From contig JANXUR010000072.1 in assembly GCA_025356095.1 (NCBI GenBank), positions 1 to 53,783 of the forward strand: 53,783 nucleotides of DNA. Direction: 5' to 3'. This DNA is from Acidobacteriaceae bacterium (lineage in GTDB: Bacteria; Acidobacteriota; Terriglobia; Terriglobales; Acidobacteriaceae). Within the stretch, counting starts at the first letter, position 1. Each line of letters starts with the position of its first letter. Under the pieces are notes generated by a model. The model did no database searches. It was given only the letters and a program-made list of their open reading frames with translations, and was not told the DNA's origin. The position numbers and the translations under genes were made by a program. Of this stretch, positions 16,577 to 26,048 are shown in pieces.

Positions 16577-18841
16577 ATGCCTGTGCAGCCCAACGACCCT
16601 CCTAACCCGCCTCTGGGGCCTGAAGAACATCGGGGAAGCCGCCGGCTTGCTGTGACCCTGCTCGCGAGCCTGATTACGCTGCTGTTTGTGGTGGTTTTTT
16701 CGCAGACGGCGTTCAATCTCACGTTTTTGCGGCCAAGTGGTGACGGGCAGATTCAGGTTTTTGCCGCACTTTCTCTGCTGATCTTCCTGCTGTTTGTAGC
16801 CCTCACCTACGTACTGGCGCGTACCGTGCTCAAGCTATGGAGTGAGCGCCGGATGGGCACACTGGGGTCCAAGTTCCGCACCCGCATGGTAGTGGGTGCA
16901 CTGCTGCTTTCACTGGGGCCGGTTATCTTCGTATTCTTTTTTGCGTATGGCCTGATGAACCGCTCAATTGACAAGTGGTTTTCGCGGCCGGTGGAGCAGG
17001 TGCGGGAGGACACCACGGCAATGGCTCTGCTGCTGGGAGCGTACGTCACGCAAAATGCCAATGCCGAAGCCAGCACCCTGGCCAGCGAACCCGGCACGAT
17101 CCGGGCATTTTCCACGGGTAACTTCACCGAGGTGCTGGCGCATTTCCGCGAGCACCAGCGAACTTTACAGGGCGGCTTTATCGTGGCTTTGCGCGAGGAA
17201 GATTCGTTAGCTGGTTATCAACTGCCGGTGCCGTGGTCTGGGATACGAGAAGAGTTGCGGCACGCGAAGACGAGCGCCAGCGGCGCGCTGCAACTGACTT
17301 TGGGGGGCGCAGATTTTGCAGTGAGCCGGGTTGCGGTAGGCTCAGCGGGCAGCATTTTGGTGGGCTTGCCGCTGCCACCGCAGTTCGCCGCTACTACCAA
17401 CCGGGCCGAAGCCAGCCAACAGCGATATCTTGAACTGAGCCGCGACCGCAAGCTGTTTCGGCAAACGTATTTGGGAGTGCTGGCGCTGCTGACTATGCTG
17501 GTGCTGTTTACCGCTACCTGGTTCGCGCTGTTGCTATCGAAGCAAGTGACGAGGCCGGTGGAGGCGCTGGCACGAGCCACGGAAGCTATTTCTGCGGGGC
17601 GCCTTGACTACCGGATCGCGGTGACCGGCCCCGATGAGTTTGGGGATCTGGTGCAACGCTTCAATCGTATGGCGGGGGATTTGGAATCCAGCCGCCAACT
17701 GCTAACCACTTCCACGGGCGAACTGGGTGACGCCAACCAGCAACTCGACCAGCGCCGCCAGCAGATGGAAACCATTCTGGAAAACATCCCCACCGGCGTG
17801 ATGTCGCTAGACGCTAGTCGCCGCATTACGCACGTGAACACTGCATTGCGACGGATTTTCGATCCTCAACTGAGGGGCCACGCGGGAGCCGTGCCTGGAG
17901 CAGGACTGGAAGAGTTTCTACCAGCCGAGATTCTTGCTGATCTGGATTTTCTGCTGCGCCGCGCCGACCGTATGGGTAGCACCACGAGTCCGATGGAGCT
18001 GCAAATCGGCCACCACGCGTTGCATGTTGCCGTGACGGTAGCGTCGCTGACCCACGGAACACAGCGGCTGGGCTGGGTGGTGGTGTTTGAAGACTTATCT
18101 GACTTGTTGCAAGCGCAGCGCGAAGCCGCGTGGCGTGAAGTGGCGCGGCAGGTGGCGCATGAGATCAAAAACCCGTTGACGCCGATCGCGCTCTCTGCCG
18201 AACGTATTGGGCGGCACTTGGCAGGCAACCAATCACCCGAACCGCGGTCGCTCGACATTATCCGCAAATGCGCGGAAACCATTGCCGCTTCGGTGGGAAC
18301 GGTTCGCTCGTTGGTGGACGAATTTGCCGCGCTGGCGCGATTCCCCAAGGCCAAGCCCGAACCCGCCGATATCAATGCAATCGTGGAAAGTACGCTCACG
18401 ATGTTTGAGGGGCGGTTGCATGGCATTCATGTAAGCACGGCGCTGGCGGAAGATCTACCGGCTGTGATGGGTGACCCGAACGCGTTGAAGCGCGCACTGG
18501 CGAATTTGGTGGACAATGCTGCCGACGCGATGGATCAATCGCTGGTGCGCGAAATTCATATCTCGACTGCGCTGCTGGATGACCACTCGGCGGTGGAAGT
18601 AGCCGTGGCAGATACCGGGCATGGTGTGACGCAGGAAATGAAGGAAAAGCTCTTTCTGCCATATTTCTCCACCAAGCATCGGGGCAGCGGATTGGGCCTC
18701 GCCATCGTCAGCCGTACGGTGGAGGACCATCGCGGCTCCATTCGCGTGGAAGAGAATCAGCCCGCCGGCACGCGATTTGTGCTGGAACTACCCATCGCGC
18801 CGGTGGCAGCGGAAGTGGCCAAAGGAGTGCGTCATGGTTAG
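16577..18841 (+). CDS. ntrY: NtrY-like sensor histidine kinase
   Basis: 754 residues from ATG 16577; an in-frame TTG at 16544 is an alternative. Three or four membrane segments in the first ~120 residues and another near residue 310 flank a periplasmic region. A HAMP domain (ATEAISAGRLDYRI), a PAS domain (ENIPTGVMSLDASRRITHVN) and a HisKA domain follow. The phospho-accepting His is residue 528 in VAHEIKNPLTPI. The HATPase domain has N-box NLVDNAADAM, DTGHG and GSGLGLAIV. The layout is that of NtrY, partner of NtrX in nitrogen and redox sensing. It overlaps ntrX by eight bases. Confidence 0.92.
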   Translation: MPVQPNDPPNPPLGPEEHRGSRRLAVTLLASLITLLFVVVFSQTAFNLTFLRPSGDGQIQVFAALSLLIFLLFVALTYVLARTVLKLWSERRMGTLGSKFRTRMVVGALLLSLGPVIFVFFFAYGLMNRSIDKWFSRPVEQVREDTTAMALLLGAYVTQNANAEASTLASEPGTIRAFSTGNFTEVLAHFREHQRTLQGGFIVALREEDSLAGYQLPVPWSGIREELRHAKTSASGALQLTLGGADFAVSRVAVGSAGSILVGLPLPPQFAATTNRAEASQQRYLELSRDRKLFRQTYLGVLALLTMLVLFTATWFALLLSKQVTRPVEALARATEAISAGRLDYRIAVTGPDEFGDLVQRFNRMAGDLESSRQLLTTSTGELGDANQQLDQRRQQMETILENIPTGVMSLDASRRITHVNTALRRIFDPQLRGHAGAVPGAGLEEFLPAEILADLDFLLRRADRMGSTTSPMELQIGHHALHVAVTVASLTHGTQRLGWVVVFEDLSDLLQAQREAAWREVARQVAHEIKNPLTPIALSAERIGRHLAGNQSPEPRSLDIIRKCAETIAASVGTVRSLVDEFAALARFPKAKPEPADINAIVESTLTMFEGRLHGIHVSTALAEDLPAVMGDPNALKRALANLVDNAADAMDQSLVREIHISTALLDDHSAVEVAVADTGHGVTQEMKEKLFLPYFSTKHRGSGLGLAIVSRTVEDHRGSIRVEENQPAGTRFVLELPIAPVAAEVAKGVRHG

Positions 18842-20186
18842 CATCCTGATTGTGGACGATGAAGCGAGTATTCGTGAATCGCTGAGCGGGGTGTTAGAGG
18901 ACGAAGGCTATCGGGTGGCGTTGGCAGAAAACGGTGATGAGTGTATGCAAGCGCTGGAAGATCGTGCGTTTGATGTGGTGCTGCTCGACATCTGGCTGCC
19001 GGGCATGGATGGGCTGGAGGTGTTGCAGCGGATTCGCAAGTTGGAAGGCGCGCCGGAAGTGCTGATGATTTCTGGGCACGGCACGATTGAGACAGCGGTG
19101 CGTGCCACCAAGCTGGGTGCTTTCGATTTTCTGGAAAAGCCGCTCTCGATTGACAAGACACTGGTGCAGATTAAGAACGCGCTGGACTCCCGGCGGCTGC
19201 AGACAGAAAATCGCGAACTAAAGAAGCAGGTGCAAGGCCGCCACGTCATCGTGGGCCAGAGTATTCCGATGAAAGCACTGCGCCAGCAGATTGGGCTGAT
19301 GGCCCCGACCAACGGCCGGGTGCTGATTTATGGCGAATCTGGCACTGGCAAGGAACTGGTGGCACGTGCGATTCATGCAGGGAGCCTGCGTGAGGATGAG
19401 TTGTTTGTGGAACTGAACTGTGCGGCGATTCCAGAAGACCTGATCGAGAGCGAGCTTTTCGGCCACTTGCGGGGATCGTTTGCGGGAGCGGCCAGCGGCA
19501 AGGTAGGCAAGTTCCAGAAGGCAGACCGCGGCACTTTGTTTCTGGATGAAGTCGGCGACATGAGTTTGAAGACGCAGTCGAAGGTGCTGCGCGTGCTCGA
19601 TGAGCAGCGGTTTGCCCCGCTGGGGAGCGAAGAGACGGTGGAGGTGGATGTGCGGGTCATCGCCGCCACCAACAAAGATCTGGAAGAGGAGATTAACCGC
19701 GGCAACTTTCGCGAAGACCTCTTTTACCGCTTAAATGTAATTCCCTTTTATGTACCGCCACTGCGCGAACGCAGTGAGGATATCCCGGTGCTGGCGCGGC
19801 ATTTCTTGAAAGAAATTTCGGCTGCCTACAGCCGTCGTCCGCGCGAAATTTCTGACGATGCGGTGGATGCGTTGATGCGCTATTCGTGGCCGGGCAACGT
19901 GCGCGAACTACGCAACGTGGTGGAGCGGGTGGTGATCATGAATCCGACGGCAGCCCGCATTGAACGCAAGCATTTGCCGCCGCTGGTGTATCGCGAGAGT
20001 GGCCGGGCTGGGGCAGGAGCATTTGCCACGCTGCATCAGGCTCGCGCGGCCTACGAGCGGGACTACATCTTGAAGAAGCTCGATGAGAACCATGGCAACG
20101 TAAGCCGGGCTGCGGAAGTGCTGGGGCTGGAGCGGAGCCATTTGTATCGGAAGATGAAGGCGCTAGGCATTGCAGTGAAAGAGTAG
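18834..20186 (+). CDS. ntrX: NtrX-like sigma-54-type response regulator with variant GAFTGA loop
   Basis: 450 residues from ATG 18834, which lies inside the end of ntrY. The receiver domain has phospho-Asp52 in VVLLDIWLPGMDG and Lys102 in EKP. The AAA+ domain has Walker A GESGTGKE (167-174), Walker B TLFLDEVGDM (near 234) and the arginine-finger region FREDLFYRLNVIP. A Fis-type helix-turn-helix (AAEVLGLERSHLYRKM) closes the protein. The sigma-54-contact loop reads GSFAGA (214-219) instead of GAFTGA, so the Thr that touches sigma-54 is Ala. NtrX proteins are known to vary here and may act without sigma-54. Adjacency to pilB makes pili a candidate target. Confidence 0.92.
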   Translation: MVSILIVDDEASIRESLSGVLEDEGYRVALAENGDECMQALEDRAFDVVLLDIWLPGMDGLEVLQRIRKLEGAPEVLMISGHGTIETAVRATKLGAFDFLEKPLSIDKTLVQIKNALDSRRLQTENRELKKQVQGRHVIVGQSIPMKALRQQIGLMAPTNGRVLIYGESGTGKELVARAIHAGSLREDELFVELNCAAIPEDLIESELFGHLRGSFAGAASGKVGKFQKADRGTLFLDEVGDMSLKTQSKVLRVLDEQRFAPLGSEETVEVDVRVIAATNKDLEEEINRGNFREDLFYRLNVIPFYVPPLRERSEDIPVLARHFLKEISAAYSRRPREISDDAVDALMRYSWPGNVRELRNVVERVVIMNPTAARIERKHLPPLVYRESGRAGAGAFATLHQARAAYERDYILKKLDENHGNVSRAAEVLGLERSHLYRKMKALGIAVKE

Positions 20187-20211
20187 GCGGGCGCGCTGCC
20201 ACAAAGTTCGG

Positions 20212-20655
20212 CTAGCGTTTGCGCATTTGTATTTCTGTACCGTTTTTCTCGAAGCGGACTTCATCCATCAGCCGGTTAATCAGGAAAATTCCGCGGCCAT
20301 GGTTGGAGTGAAGATTTTCCGCCATCAGCGGATTGGGCACCGCTTGCGGATCGAATCCGGGGCCGGGGTCGCGGACTACGATGACGATGCCCCGCTCTTC
20401 GTCACACGCCACCCAGCATTCCACCTGCTTGGTGGGGTCATTTTTGGCCCCGTGGACAATGGCGTTGGCAAGCGCCTCGCGCAAGGCAGTTTCCACCTCA
20501 AACTCGCTTCCCTTCATGCAGGGCGTGCCGCGCAATCCGTGCATGATCTGCTCCACCACCGGAGAAATGGCCTGAGGGTCGGCCGGAAGCGTGAACTCCA
20601 GCTTCAGGGCGAGCTTTTCCGGGTCTAGTTGAAACGGCAAACGCTCCTGCGCCAT
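20212..20655 (-). CDS. RsbW-like anti-sigma serine kinase (HATPase_c_2)
   Basis: 147 residues from ATG 20655, with GAGG nine bases upstream; the longer frame from 20703 lacks such a site. The GHKL ATPase fold is recognised by the N-box EALANAIVHGAKND, the G1 box VVRDPGPGFDP and the G2 segment NHGRGIFLINRLMDEV. There is no histidine phosphotransfer domain, so it is of the RsbW/SpoIIAB class that binds a sigma factor or phosphorylates an anti-anti-sigma protein. No STAS partner or sigma gene is next to it. It is convergent with ntrX, with 25 bases between the stops. Confidence 0.88.
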   Translation of the reverse strand: MAQERLPFQLDPEKLALKLEFTLPADPQAISPVVEQIMHGLRGTPCMKGSEFEVETALREALANAIVHGAKNDPTKQVECWVACDEERGIVIVVRDPGPGFDPQAVPNPLMAENLHSNHGRGIFLINRLMDEVRFEKNGTEIQMRKR

Positions 20656-20787
20656 CCCACACCTCAATGCAGATTGGATGCCGATTATCTCATGCGGGTG
20701 CACTGTGAGGCGAAACTGGCACTCTGCTGGTAACGCGCGGTGGTTACCGGTTCGCGGAATGCGCGGCCCAGCGCAGTGATTGCGTAC

Positions 20788-21771
20788 TCAAGCTTTCTTG
20801 ACTTTGGCCGCCGCAGGTTTTTCCGCACGCAGCGGCTCTACCGGTGTGGCAGCCATCATGGCTTCCAGTTGGCGCCTCCAGTCGATCTCTTCCACAAAGC
20901 GTTGCGAATCGCGCCAGCCCGGGCTTACCTTGACGAACAGTTCTAGAAAGACGCGCGCACCCAGCATCGTTTCCATGCGCAGGCGTGCGGCTGTGCCAAT
21001 CTTCTTGAGCATGGCTCCGCCCTTGCCTACTAGAATCGCTTTTTGGCCTTCTCGCTCGCAGTGGATCGTAGCCATGATGCGCGTGATGCGGGGCGTCTCT
21101 TCAAACTGGTCTATGACGACGGCGGTGGCGTGAGGCACTTCCTGCTGAGCCGACATCAATATTTGTTCGCGAATAATTTCTGCCGCCATAAAGCGCGCGG
21201 GCTGGTCTGTAATTTGATCTTCCTCGAAGTAACGCGGCCCTTCAGGCAGGGCGGCGACCACGGCATCGAGGAGAGCGTCCAGACCTTCTTTCTTGAGCGC
21301 AGAAATCGGGATGACTTCGGCAAAATCTCCGCGAGTGGTGTAGTCAGCAATAAGCGGAAGCAGGGTCTGCTTGTCCACGGTGTCCATCTTGTTCAACAGC
21401 AGAAAAGCCTTGGTTCCGGAGCGCTTCACCATTTCCAGCACAAATTCGTCAGTGGGGTCGGGGCGGCGGGCGGCGTCCACCATCATCAAGACGAGGTCAC
21501 TGCCTTCGAGGCCGGCGTGGACTTCGTGCATCATCTTGCGGCCAAGCGCGGAATCGGGCGTGTGAACGCCAGGGGTATCCACCAGAATCGCCTGCGCGCC
21601 CGGTCGGCCTTTGCGCTTCGGCACATTCAAGATGCCCTGAATGCGGTTGCGCGTGGTTTGCGGCTTGGGGCTGACAATGGCGATGCGTTCCCCCACCAGG
21701 GCGTTGAGCAAAGTTGACTTGCCCGCGTTGGGGCGACCGAGAATACAGAGAAAACCACTGCGGAAGGCCAT
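20788..21771 (-). CDS. era: GTPase Era
   Basis: 327 residues, slightly longer than the usual ~300 because of a Lys/Ala-rich C-terminal tail. The GTPase domain has G1 GRPNAGKS (12-19), the switch region PQTTRNRI, G3 DTPG (65-68), G4 NKMD (127-130) and G5 SAL (157-159). The KH RNA-binding domain carries AILVGKGGAMLKKIG and the conserved FLELFVKV strand. Era binds the 3' end of 16S rRNA and helps mature the 30S subunit. It is the last of the ybeY, CNNM/CBS and era gene string, a common bacterial order. Confidence 0.96.
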   Translation of the reverse strand: MAFRSGFLCILGRPNAGKSTLLNALVGERIAIVSPKPQTTRNRIQGILNVPKRKGRPGAQAILVDTPGVHTPDSALGRKMMHEVHAGLEGSDLVLMMVDAARRPDPTDEFVLEMVKRSGTKAFLLLNKMDTVDKQTLLPLIADYTTRGDFAEVIPISALKKEGLDALLDAVVAALPEGPRYFEEDQITDQPARFMAAEIIREQILMSAQQEVPHATAVVIDQFEETPRITRIMATIHCEREGQKAILVGKGGAMLKKIGTAARLRMETMLGARVFLELFVKVSPGWRDSQRFVEEIDWRRQLEAMMAATPVEPLRAEKPAAAKVKKA

Positions 21772-21834
21772 AGATTCTTCTTTGAAAGTACCTGCGCGAG
21801 TGCCAGCGGGCGCAGTGTTGATTGCGACTGGTTA

Positions 21835-23118
21835 CTAGGCTTTGATCTGTTCCTTGATCTGTTGCTGGTTAAGAAATGTAATGCGAACCTTTTCCACCCG
21901 GCGGTCCGTAGCTTCCAGCACTTCAATGCGGAGGGCTTCGTCTTCCACAATTTCGCCTTTGCGTGGAATGCGGCCAGCCAATTCAGTGACCATGCCGGCG
22001 ACCGTAGTGGCCGCAGTATCTGCGGGGACGACGCCGAACAACTCTTCGAGACGATCCACGTCCATGTTGCCTTGCACCACGTAAGTGTGCTCGCCCTCGC
22101 GGATATAGTCGCTCTCGGGCTCATGCTCGTCGCGAATTTCGCCGACAATCTCTTCCACCAGATCTTCCATGGTGACGACGCCAGCTGTGCCGCCGTACTC
22201 ATCAACTACCACCGCGATGCGGATATTCTTCTTCTGCATCTCGCGCAGCAGGTCATTGGTGCGTTTACTTTCTGGGACGAAGTAAACATCGGCGCGCATC
22301 AGCGAATCCACGCGGCGGGTTGCGGCCTCAGTGTCAGGAATCTGCAACACGTCTTGCGCATAGACAATGCCACAGATGCTATGGATGGTGCCTTCGTACA
22401 CCGGCACACGCGAGTAAGGCTTGTCGCGGAGCATTTCGATGAATTTTTCTACGGTGGTTTCGCCGGACACGGCAAACACTTCCGGCCGGGGACGCATCGC
22501 CTCGCGCACGGTCTTGTCGCCAAACTCGACAACCGATTGGATCAGGTCGCGATCTTCTTCGCCGAGGATGCCTTCTTCTTTGCCCGCCTCAATCAAGGCT
22601 TCTACGGCGTCGGATTGATCTTCGGGCGCGGGCTCGTGATGCTCAGCGCCGCTGGTGAGTGCGGCGACTGACTGCGAAAAGCCGAGAATCACGGTGAGCG
22701 GCATCATGATCCAGATGAGCACGCGCAAGACCCAAATGAAGTTCCGCAGCCACTCGCCTTCGGTGTAAGCGAACAGGAAATACGGAATGGCGTGGCCGAA
22801 GATGGTGATGAAGATCAACATACTGGCGGCCGCTTGCAGAACGTCGGGGACGTCCCAGGGATGGCCGAAAAAGGTGTTGTAGCCAACCAGCAGTGCGAGT
22901 GCGGCCACGGTCAACTGCCGAACCAGCCCCACTGAGAGGACGGCACGATCGCGGCTGGCCCACAGCACCGGTTCTACATGGTTTTCGTAGGAATCAATGT
23001 TGTCTTGAAATTCGCGGGAGAGAAATTTTCCAATTTCCGCGTACAGGCGGTCGAGGTAGGACGACAGCGTCAACAACCCGAGCAGAAACGCCGAGAGGGC
23101 TAAATGGGGCAGGCTCAT
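21835..23118 (-). CDS. CNNM/CBS-domain transporter-like membrane protein
   Basis: 427 residues. The N-terminal membrane part (to about residue 165) has three or four hydrophobic segments but is diverged from the classical CNNM of the 5068-6453 gene. Two CBS domains follow, from [24 protein letters not shown] on, with [28 protein letters not shown]-terminal CorC_HlyC domain is present ([15 protein letters not shown]). Family members are implicated in magnesium/cobalt resistance. Its ATG overlaps the ybeY stop by four bases and era follows, the usual place of the ybeX/corC-type gene beside ybeY. Confidence 0.9.
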   Translation of the reverse strand: MSLPHLALSAFLLGLLTLSSYLDRLYAEIGKFLSREFQDNIDSYENHVEPVLWASRDRAVLSVGLVRQLTVAALALLVGYNTFFGHPWDVPDVLQAAASMLIFITIFGHAIPYFLFAYTEGEWLRNFIWVLRVLIWIMMPLTVILGFSQSVAALTSGAEHHEPAPEDQSDAVEALIEAGKEEGILGEEDRDLIQSVVEFGDKTVREAMRPRPEVFAVSGETTVEKFIEMLRDKPYSRVPVYEGTIHSICGIVYAQDVLQIPDTEAATRRVDSLMRADVYFVPESKRTNDLLREMQKKNIRIAVVVDEYGGTAGVVTMEDLVEEIVGEIRDEHEPESDYIREGEHTYVVQGNMDVDRLEELFGVVPADTAATTVAGMVTELAGRIPRKGEIVEDEALRIEVLEATDRRVEKVRITFLNQQQIKEQIKA

Positions 23119-23597
23119 GCGCGGCGGCTCCGCGGCCTTAATGCGCTTTGGGTGGGGGTGTTGCGCTCAATCAACGATTCGGGCAGGCGCAACTCTTTCC
23201 GCAGGCCAGCTTCTTTGCGCGCCATCTTGCCATCGTCGGTCTCGTGGTCGTAGCCAGCCAGATGGAGCAGCCCATGGAGGATCAGAATCTTGACTTCCGT
23301 CGCGAGTGGGTGGCCAAGCTGAGCCGCATTCGCGGCGGCAATGTCTTGTGAGATGGCGAGTTCGCCAGCAAGGCTGGTGCCACGCTTAAGGGCCGTGTCT
23401 GGTGCTGCGGCGAACGAAAGCACGTCAGTCGGCTTGTTCTTTCCGCGAAAGCGGTGGTTCAGTTCGCGCATGTGGGCATCACTCGTGACCAGCACATTCA
23501 CCTGACCAGCCAACTTGGCGGCCTGACGGGCGCGCGATAGAAAGCGCGCCAGCGAGGCCTGCGTAAGGCCCGGAACGGGCTGGGAGAAGATGACCAT
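23115..23597 (-). CDS. ybeY: Endoribonuclease YbeY
   Basis: 160 residues from ATG 23597; the extended frame upstream is not protein-like. The zinc site is HGLLHLAGYDH, with His108, His112 and His118 as ligands, matching the family HGxLHLxGYDH. Upstream are RELNHRFRGKNKPTDVLSF and GELAIS, both diagnostic. YbeY is a single-strand endoribonuclease acting in 16S rRNA 3' processing and ribosome quality control. It heads the ybeY, CNNM/CBS and era string. phoH, its usual upstream neighbour, is separated here by about 480 bases rich in tandem repeats. Confidence 0.96.
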   Translation of the reverse strand: MVIFSQPVPGLTQASLARFLSRARQAAKLAGQVNVLVTSDAHMRELNHRFRGKNKPTDVLSFAAAPDTALKRGTSLAGELAISQDIAAANAAQLGHPLATEVKILILHGLLHLAGYDHETDDGKMARKEAGLRKELRLPESLIERNTPTQSALRPRSRRA

Positions 23598-23712
23598 GAA
23601 TCGCGGCCAAGCCGCTAGAGAAATGATACAGGAGTCATCAGGCCCGAAGCCTAGTCCGCGCACTCAATCGTGGCCTTCAGCCGTGAGCGCGTCTGGAGTA
23701 ATTGCGCCGCAG

Positions 23713-23774
23713 AATCGAGCGCGCCTATATCGAGCGGTCCTATATCGAGCGTTCCTATATCGAGCGTTCCTATA
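23713..23774. repeat. 15-bp tandem repeat, about four copies
   Basis: The unit CCTATATCGAGCGTT occurs at 23724, 23739 and 23754, the first copy with one change, with a partial copy before (ATCGAGCGCG) and after (CCTATA). There are no unique spacers, so this is not a CRISPR array. Confidence 0.9.
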
Positions 23775-23910
23775 AGCACCAGACCCGCAGCATAGGGAGC
23801 CGATTGGTAGAAGATAGCTAGGTTGCCCCAAGGGCGCGTAGTAGGCAAGGCTACCCAAGGTTGGAGTGCTTCGCTCCGGGGCACCTGCAAGGGTCAGTTT
23901 CTGCGGCAAG

Positions 23911-23940
23911 TCACTGATCTTCACTGATCTTCACTGATCT
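23911..23940. repeat. 10-bp tandem repeat, three copies
   Basis: TCACTGATCT is repeated three times perfectly, followed by a further TCT. It lies downstream of phoH in the phoH-ybeY spacer. Confidence 0.9.
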
Positions 23941-24079
23941 TCTCCGTGTGGGCGTAGTCGTGTAGCGTAAGCGTGAGGGGCAAGAGCGACGCGAAGTGCC
24001 GCGCGGTGGCGTTGTCCGCTAACGTTGCCTCGATCTTCTGGTGAGCGACCTTGATTCTGATTCTCATTCGCTGTGCGAC

Positions 24080-25249
24080 TTAGTCGTGCTCCTGCGGAAT
24101 GTCTGATGCATGCTCCAGTTCCGGGTCGGCGTCCGGGTCGGCGTCCGGGTCGGCATCCGCATGGGTCGCTATGCCTGCTGGCAATGCGGGTGCCACACTC
24201 ACTCGCACGGGCACGCCGCTGGGCTTCCGGACTCGTTCCTCGGCTTCTTTCTGCTCCCATGTGGCAGCTTCTTGTGCGCCTAATGAGAGGGAGAGTTGCA
24301 CTCCGCCGCGCGCCTTGTATTCGTCATACGCGCGAACAATGCGTTGCACCAACTGGTGCCGCACTACGTCCGATTGATCAAAGTGCACAAAGGCAATACC
24401 TTCTACGCCTTGCAAAATCTCTAACGCTTCAATCAGGCCGCTTTTGCCCTTTACGGGCAGGTCAATCTGCGTGATGTCCCCGGTGATGACCGCCTTGGAG
24501 CCGAAGCCCAGGCGGGTGACGAACATCTTCATCTGCTCGGTGGTGGTGTTCTGGGCTTCGTCCATTATGACGAAGGCGTCGTTCAAGGTTCGGCCCCGCA
24601 TGAAGGCAATGGGCGCAATCTCGATGACGTTTTTTTCCAGGGCGCGCTCAATTTTTTCCGAGTCCATCATGTCGTAGAGCGCGTCATAGAGCGGGCGCAG
24701 GTAAGGGTCAACTTTCTCCTGCAAGGTGCCGGGCAGAAAGCCGAGCCGCTCGCCAGCTTCCACGGCGGGCCGCGCCAGAATGATGCGGCTGACTTTTTTA
24801 GAGAGCAACGCGGAAACGGCCATGGCGACGGCGAGATAGGTTTTGCCGGTTCCGGCCGGGCCGATGCCAAAGACCATGTCGTTGCGCTCGATTGCGTCTA
24901 GATAGCGGCGTTGATTGATGCTCTTGGGCTGGACGGTGCGGCGTCCGAGTGAACGGTTGCGGCCAGCTTCAACGAGCCCGCGTAGCGTTGCCGAGGGATC
25001 AGCCACCAGCACCCGAATCATGCTGCCGAGGTCGCTACTGGTAAAGGCTTGCCCGCCCTGCTGCAACTGGTCGTAGTCGGTAAACAGGCGCTCGGCGCGT
25101 TCGACCGGTCCGGCTTCGCCTTCTAGCAGGATTGAATCCGACCGCAGGTCTATGCGCACGTGCAAACCATCTTCCAGCAGACGAAGATTCTCGTCGCGGG
25201 GGCCGAAGAGCGTAGAGAGATTCGGGCAAATCGCAATGTTTTTCTTCAT
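24080..25249 (-). CDS. phoH: PhoH-family ATPase with Asp-Pro repeat tail
   Basis: About 389 residues from ATG 25249; a GTG five codons earlier is an alternative, and neither has a clear ribosome-binding site. An N-terminal KH-like segment precedes the PhoH ATPase domain with Walker [12 protein letters not shown], the conserved [15 protein letters not shown], and Walker [26 protein letters not shown] closes the core. The family is an ATP-dependent RNA-associated protein genetically tied to YbeY. The last ~60 residues are extra: a charged linker, then a DADP repeat encoded by a 12-bp tandem array. Confidence 0.94.
   Translation of the reverse strand: MKKNIAICPNLSTLFGPRDENLRLLEDGLHVRIDLRSDSILLEGEAGPVERAERLFTDYDQLQQGGQAFTSSDLGSMIRVLVADPSATLRGLVEAGRNRSLGRRTVQPKSINQRRYLDAIERNDMVFGIGPAGTGKTYLAVAMAVSALLSKKVSRIILARPAVEAGERLGFLPGTLQEKVDPYLRPLYDALYDMMDSEKIERALEKNVIEIAPIAFMRGRTLNDAFVIMDEAQNTTTEQMKMFVTRLGFGSKAVITGDITQIDLPVKGKSGLIEALEILQGVEGIAFVHFDQSDVVRHQLVQRIVRAYDEYKARGGVQLSLSLGAQEAATWEQKEAEERVRKPSGVPVRVSVAPALPAGIATHADADPDADPDADPELEHASDIPQEHD
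24121..24156. repeat. 12-bp tandem repeat inside the 3' end of phoH
   Basis: CCGGGTCGGCGT is present three times, the third copy with one change. On the minus strand it encodes a DADP repeat in the PhoH tail. The 12-bp period keeps the frame, so copy-number change alters tail length only. Confidence 0.9.
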
Positions 25250-25529
25250 GAAGGATTCGGGCACAGGAAGAACGGCAACATGAGGCGCTCGGAAACAACG
25301 GGTTTACGGCCACAATTCGCAGAGGTTTCTCTCAGCAAGTTTGACATTAACATCTGATGAATCAATGGTTTAGAAGCGACATGGGGAGGCCAAGTGCTGG
25401 CAACTGCCGGGGTGGGAGGAAAGCACATCTTGAGGTAGCGTAGTCCGGTTCGCGGTGGGAGTCAATCTGGAAAACTCGCTCCCTGTGCATCGCTGGCGGC
25501 GACCCGAAGCCGCGCCTAAGAAAACCTGA

Positions 25530-25559
25530 TTGACCACTCCGCCTAAGCCCGTTTAGAAT
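25530..25559 (+). promoter_or_regulatory. Sigma-70-type promoter of rpsT
   Basis: TTGACC (25530-25535) and TAGAAT (25554-25559) are separated by 18 bases. Transcription would start near 25566, giving a leader of about 73 bases before the rpsT ATG. The rest of the 25250-25638 spacer shows nothing else I can name. Confidence 0.65.
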
Positions 25560-25638
25560 AGAAGTTTGGGCGGCACGTCGCAGTGCGCCTGAGAGTTTAC
25601 CGACATCTTTGCACTTTCGTTGAAGGATACGTAGCAGA

Positions 25639-25908
25639 ATGGCAAATCACGTTTCAGCACTCAAGCGGGCCCGTCAGACCGAAACCCGTACCGAACGCAA
25701 TCGCGCCAACCGCTCCCGCCTGCGCACTGAGTTGCGCCGTCTGCGCGAGGCCCTGACCGCCGGTGACCCCAAGGCCGCCGAAGCGACTTTCCGCAGCACC
25801 ACCTCGGCCATTGATAAAGCCATTCAGAAGGGCGTGCTGCATGAGAACACGGCCGCCCGCTACAAGAGCCGCCTGGCGGCGCGCCTAGCCAAGCTGTCGG
25901 CCAAGTAA
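25639..25908 (+). CDS. rpsT: 30S ribosomal protein S20
   Basis: 89 residues, the normal size for S20. It starts [28 protein letters not shown], the highly basic N-terminal helix typical of the family, and continues with [27 protein letters not shown]20 is an early-binding protein of the 30S body that contacts 16S rRNA. GAAGGA lies upstream of the ATG. The gene is monocistronic, with its own promoter upstream and a hairpin downstream, and is divergent from phoH. Confidence 0.97.
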   Translation: MANHVSALKRARQTETRTERNRANRSRLRTELRRLREALTAGDPKAAEATFRSTTSAIDKAIQKGVLHENTAARYKSRLAARLAKLSAK

Positions 25909-25958
25909 CTAGAGCAAGATCAAGGTTTCAGGTTTCGAGTTTCAAACGAGGAGCACGG

Positions 25959-25990
25959 CAAAGGGATGAGCGTTCGCGCTCACCCCTTTG
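25959..25990. terminator. TTCG-capped hairpin between rpsT and holA
   Basis: A 14-bp stem with one mismatch is closed by a TTCG tetraloop at 25973-25976. It lies between the convergent rpsT and holA genes, so it can serve both. It lacks a T run on either side, so it is either a Rho-assisted terminator or an RNA-stabilising end. Confidence 0.6.
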
Positions 25991-26048
25991 CGCTTGGGGA
26001 GAGCATCTCGAACGCTTGGAAATCCGCCTGCTCCGCTTACCCGCCTCG

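Larger units (their letters stand above)
23598..24079. other. Repeat-bearing spacer between phoH and ybeY
   Basis: I see no convincing gene. The spacer carries a 15-bp tandem array (23713-23774) and a 10-bp array (23911-23940). The frames that cross it translate to simple repeats and are taken as chance openings. In many genomes phoH and ybeY abut, so this looks like an insertion or expansion. Confidence 0.6.

Noticed and set aside
23651-23890. Minus-strand ORF with pentapeptide-like repeats (IGTLD units)
   Set aside because: It is the translation of the 15-bp tandem array, does not follow the A(D/N)Lxx pentapeptide pattern and has no ribosome-binding site.
23713-23940. CRISPR-like repeat array
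   Set aside because: Repeats of 15 and 10 bp are directly adjacent with no unique spacers, and no cas gene is present.
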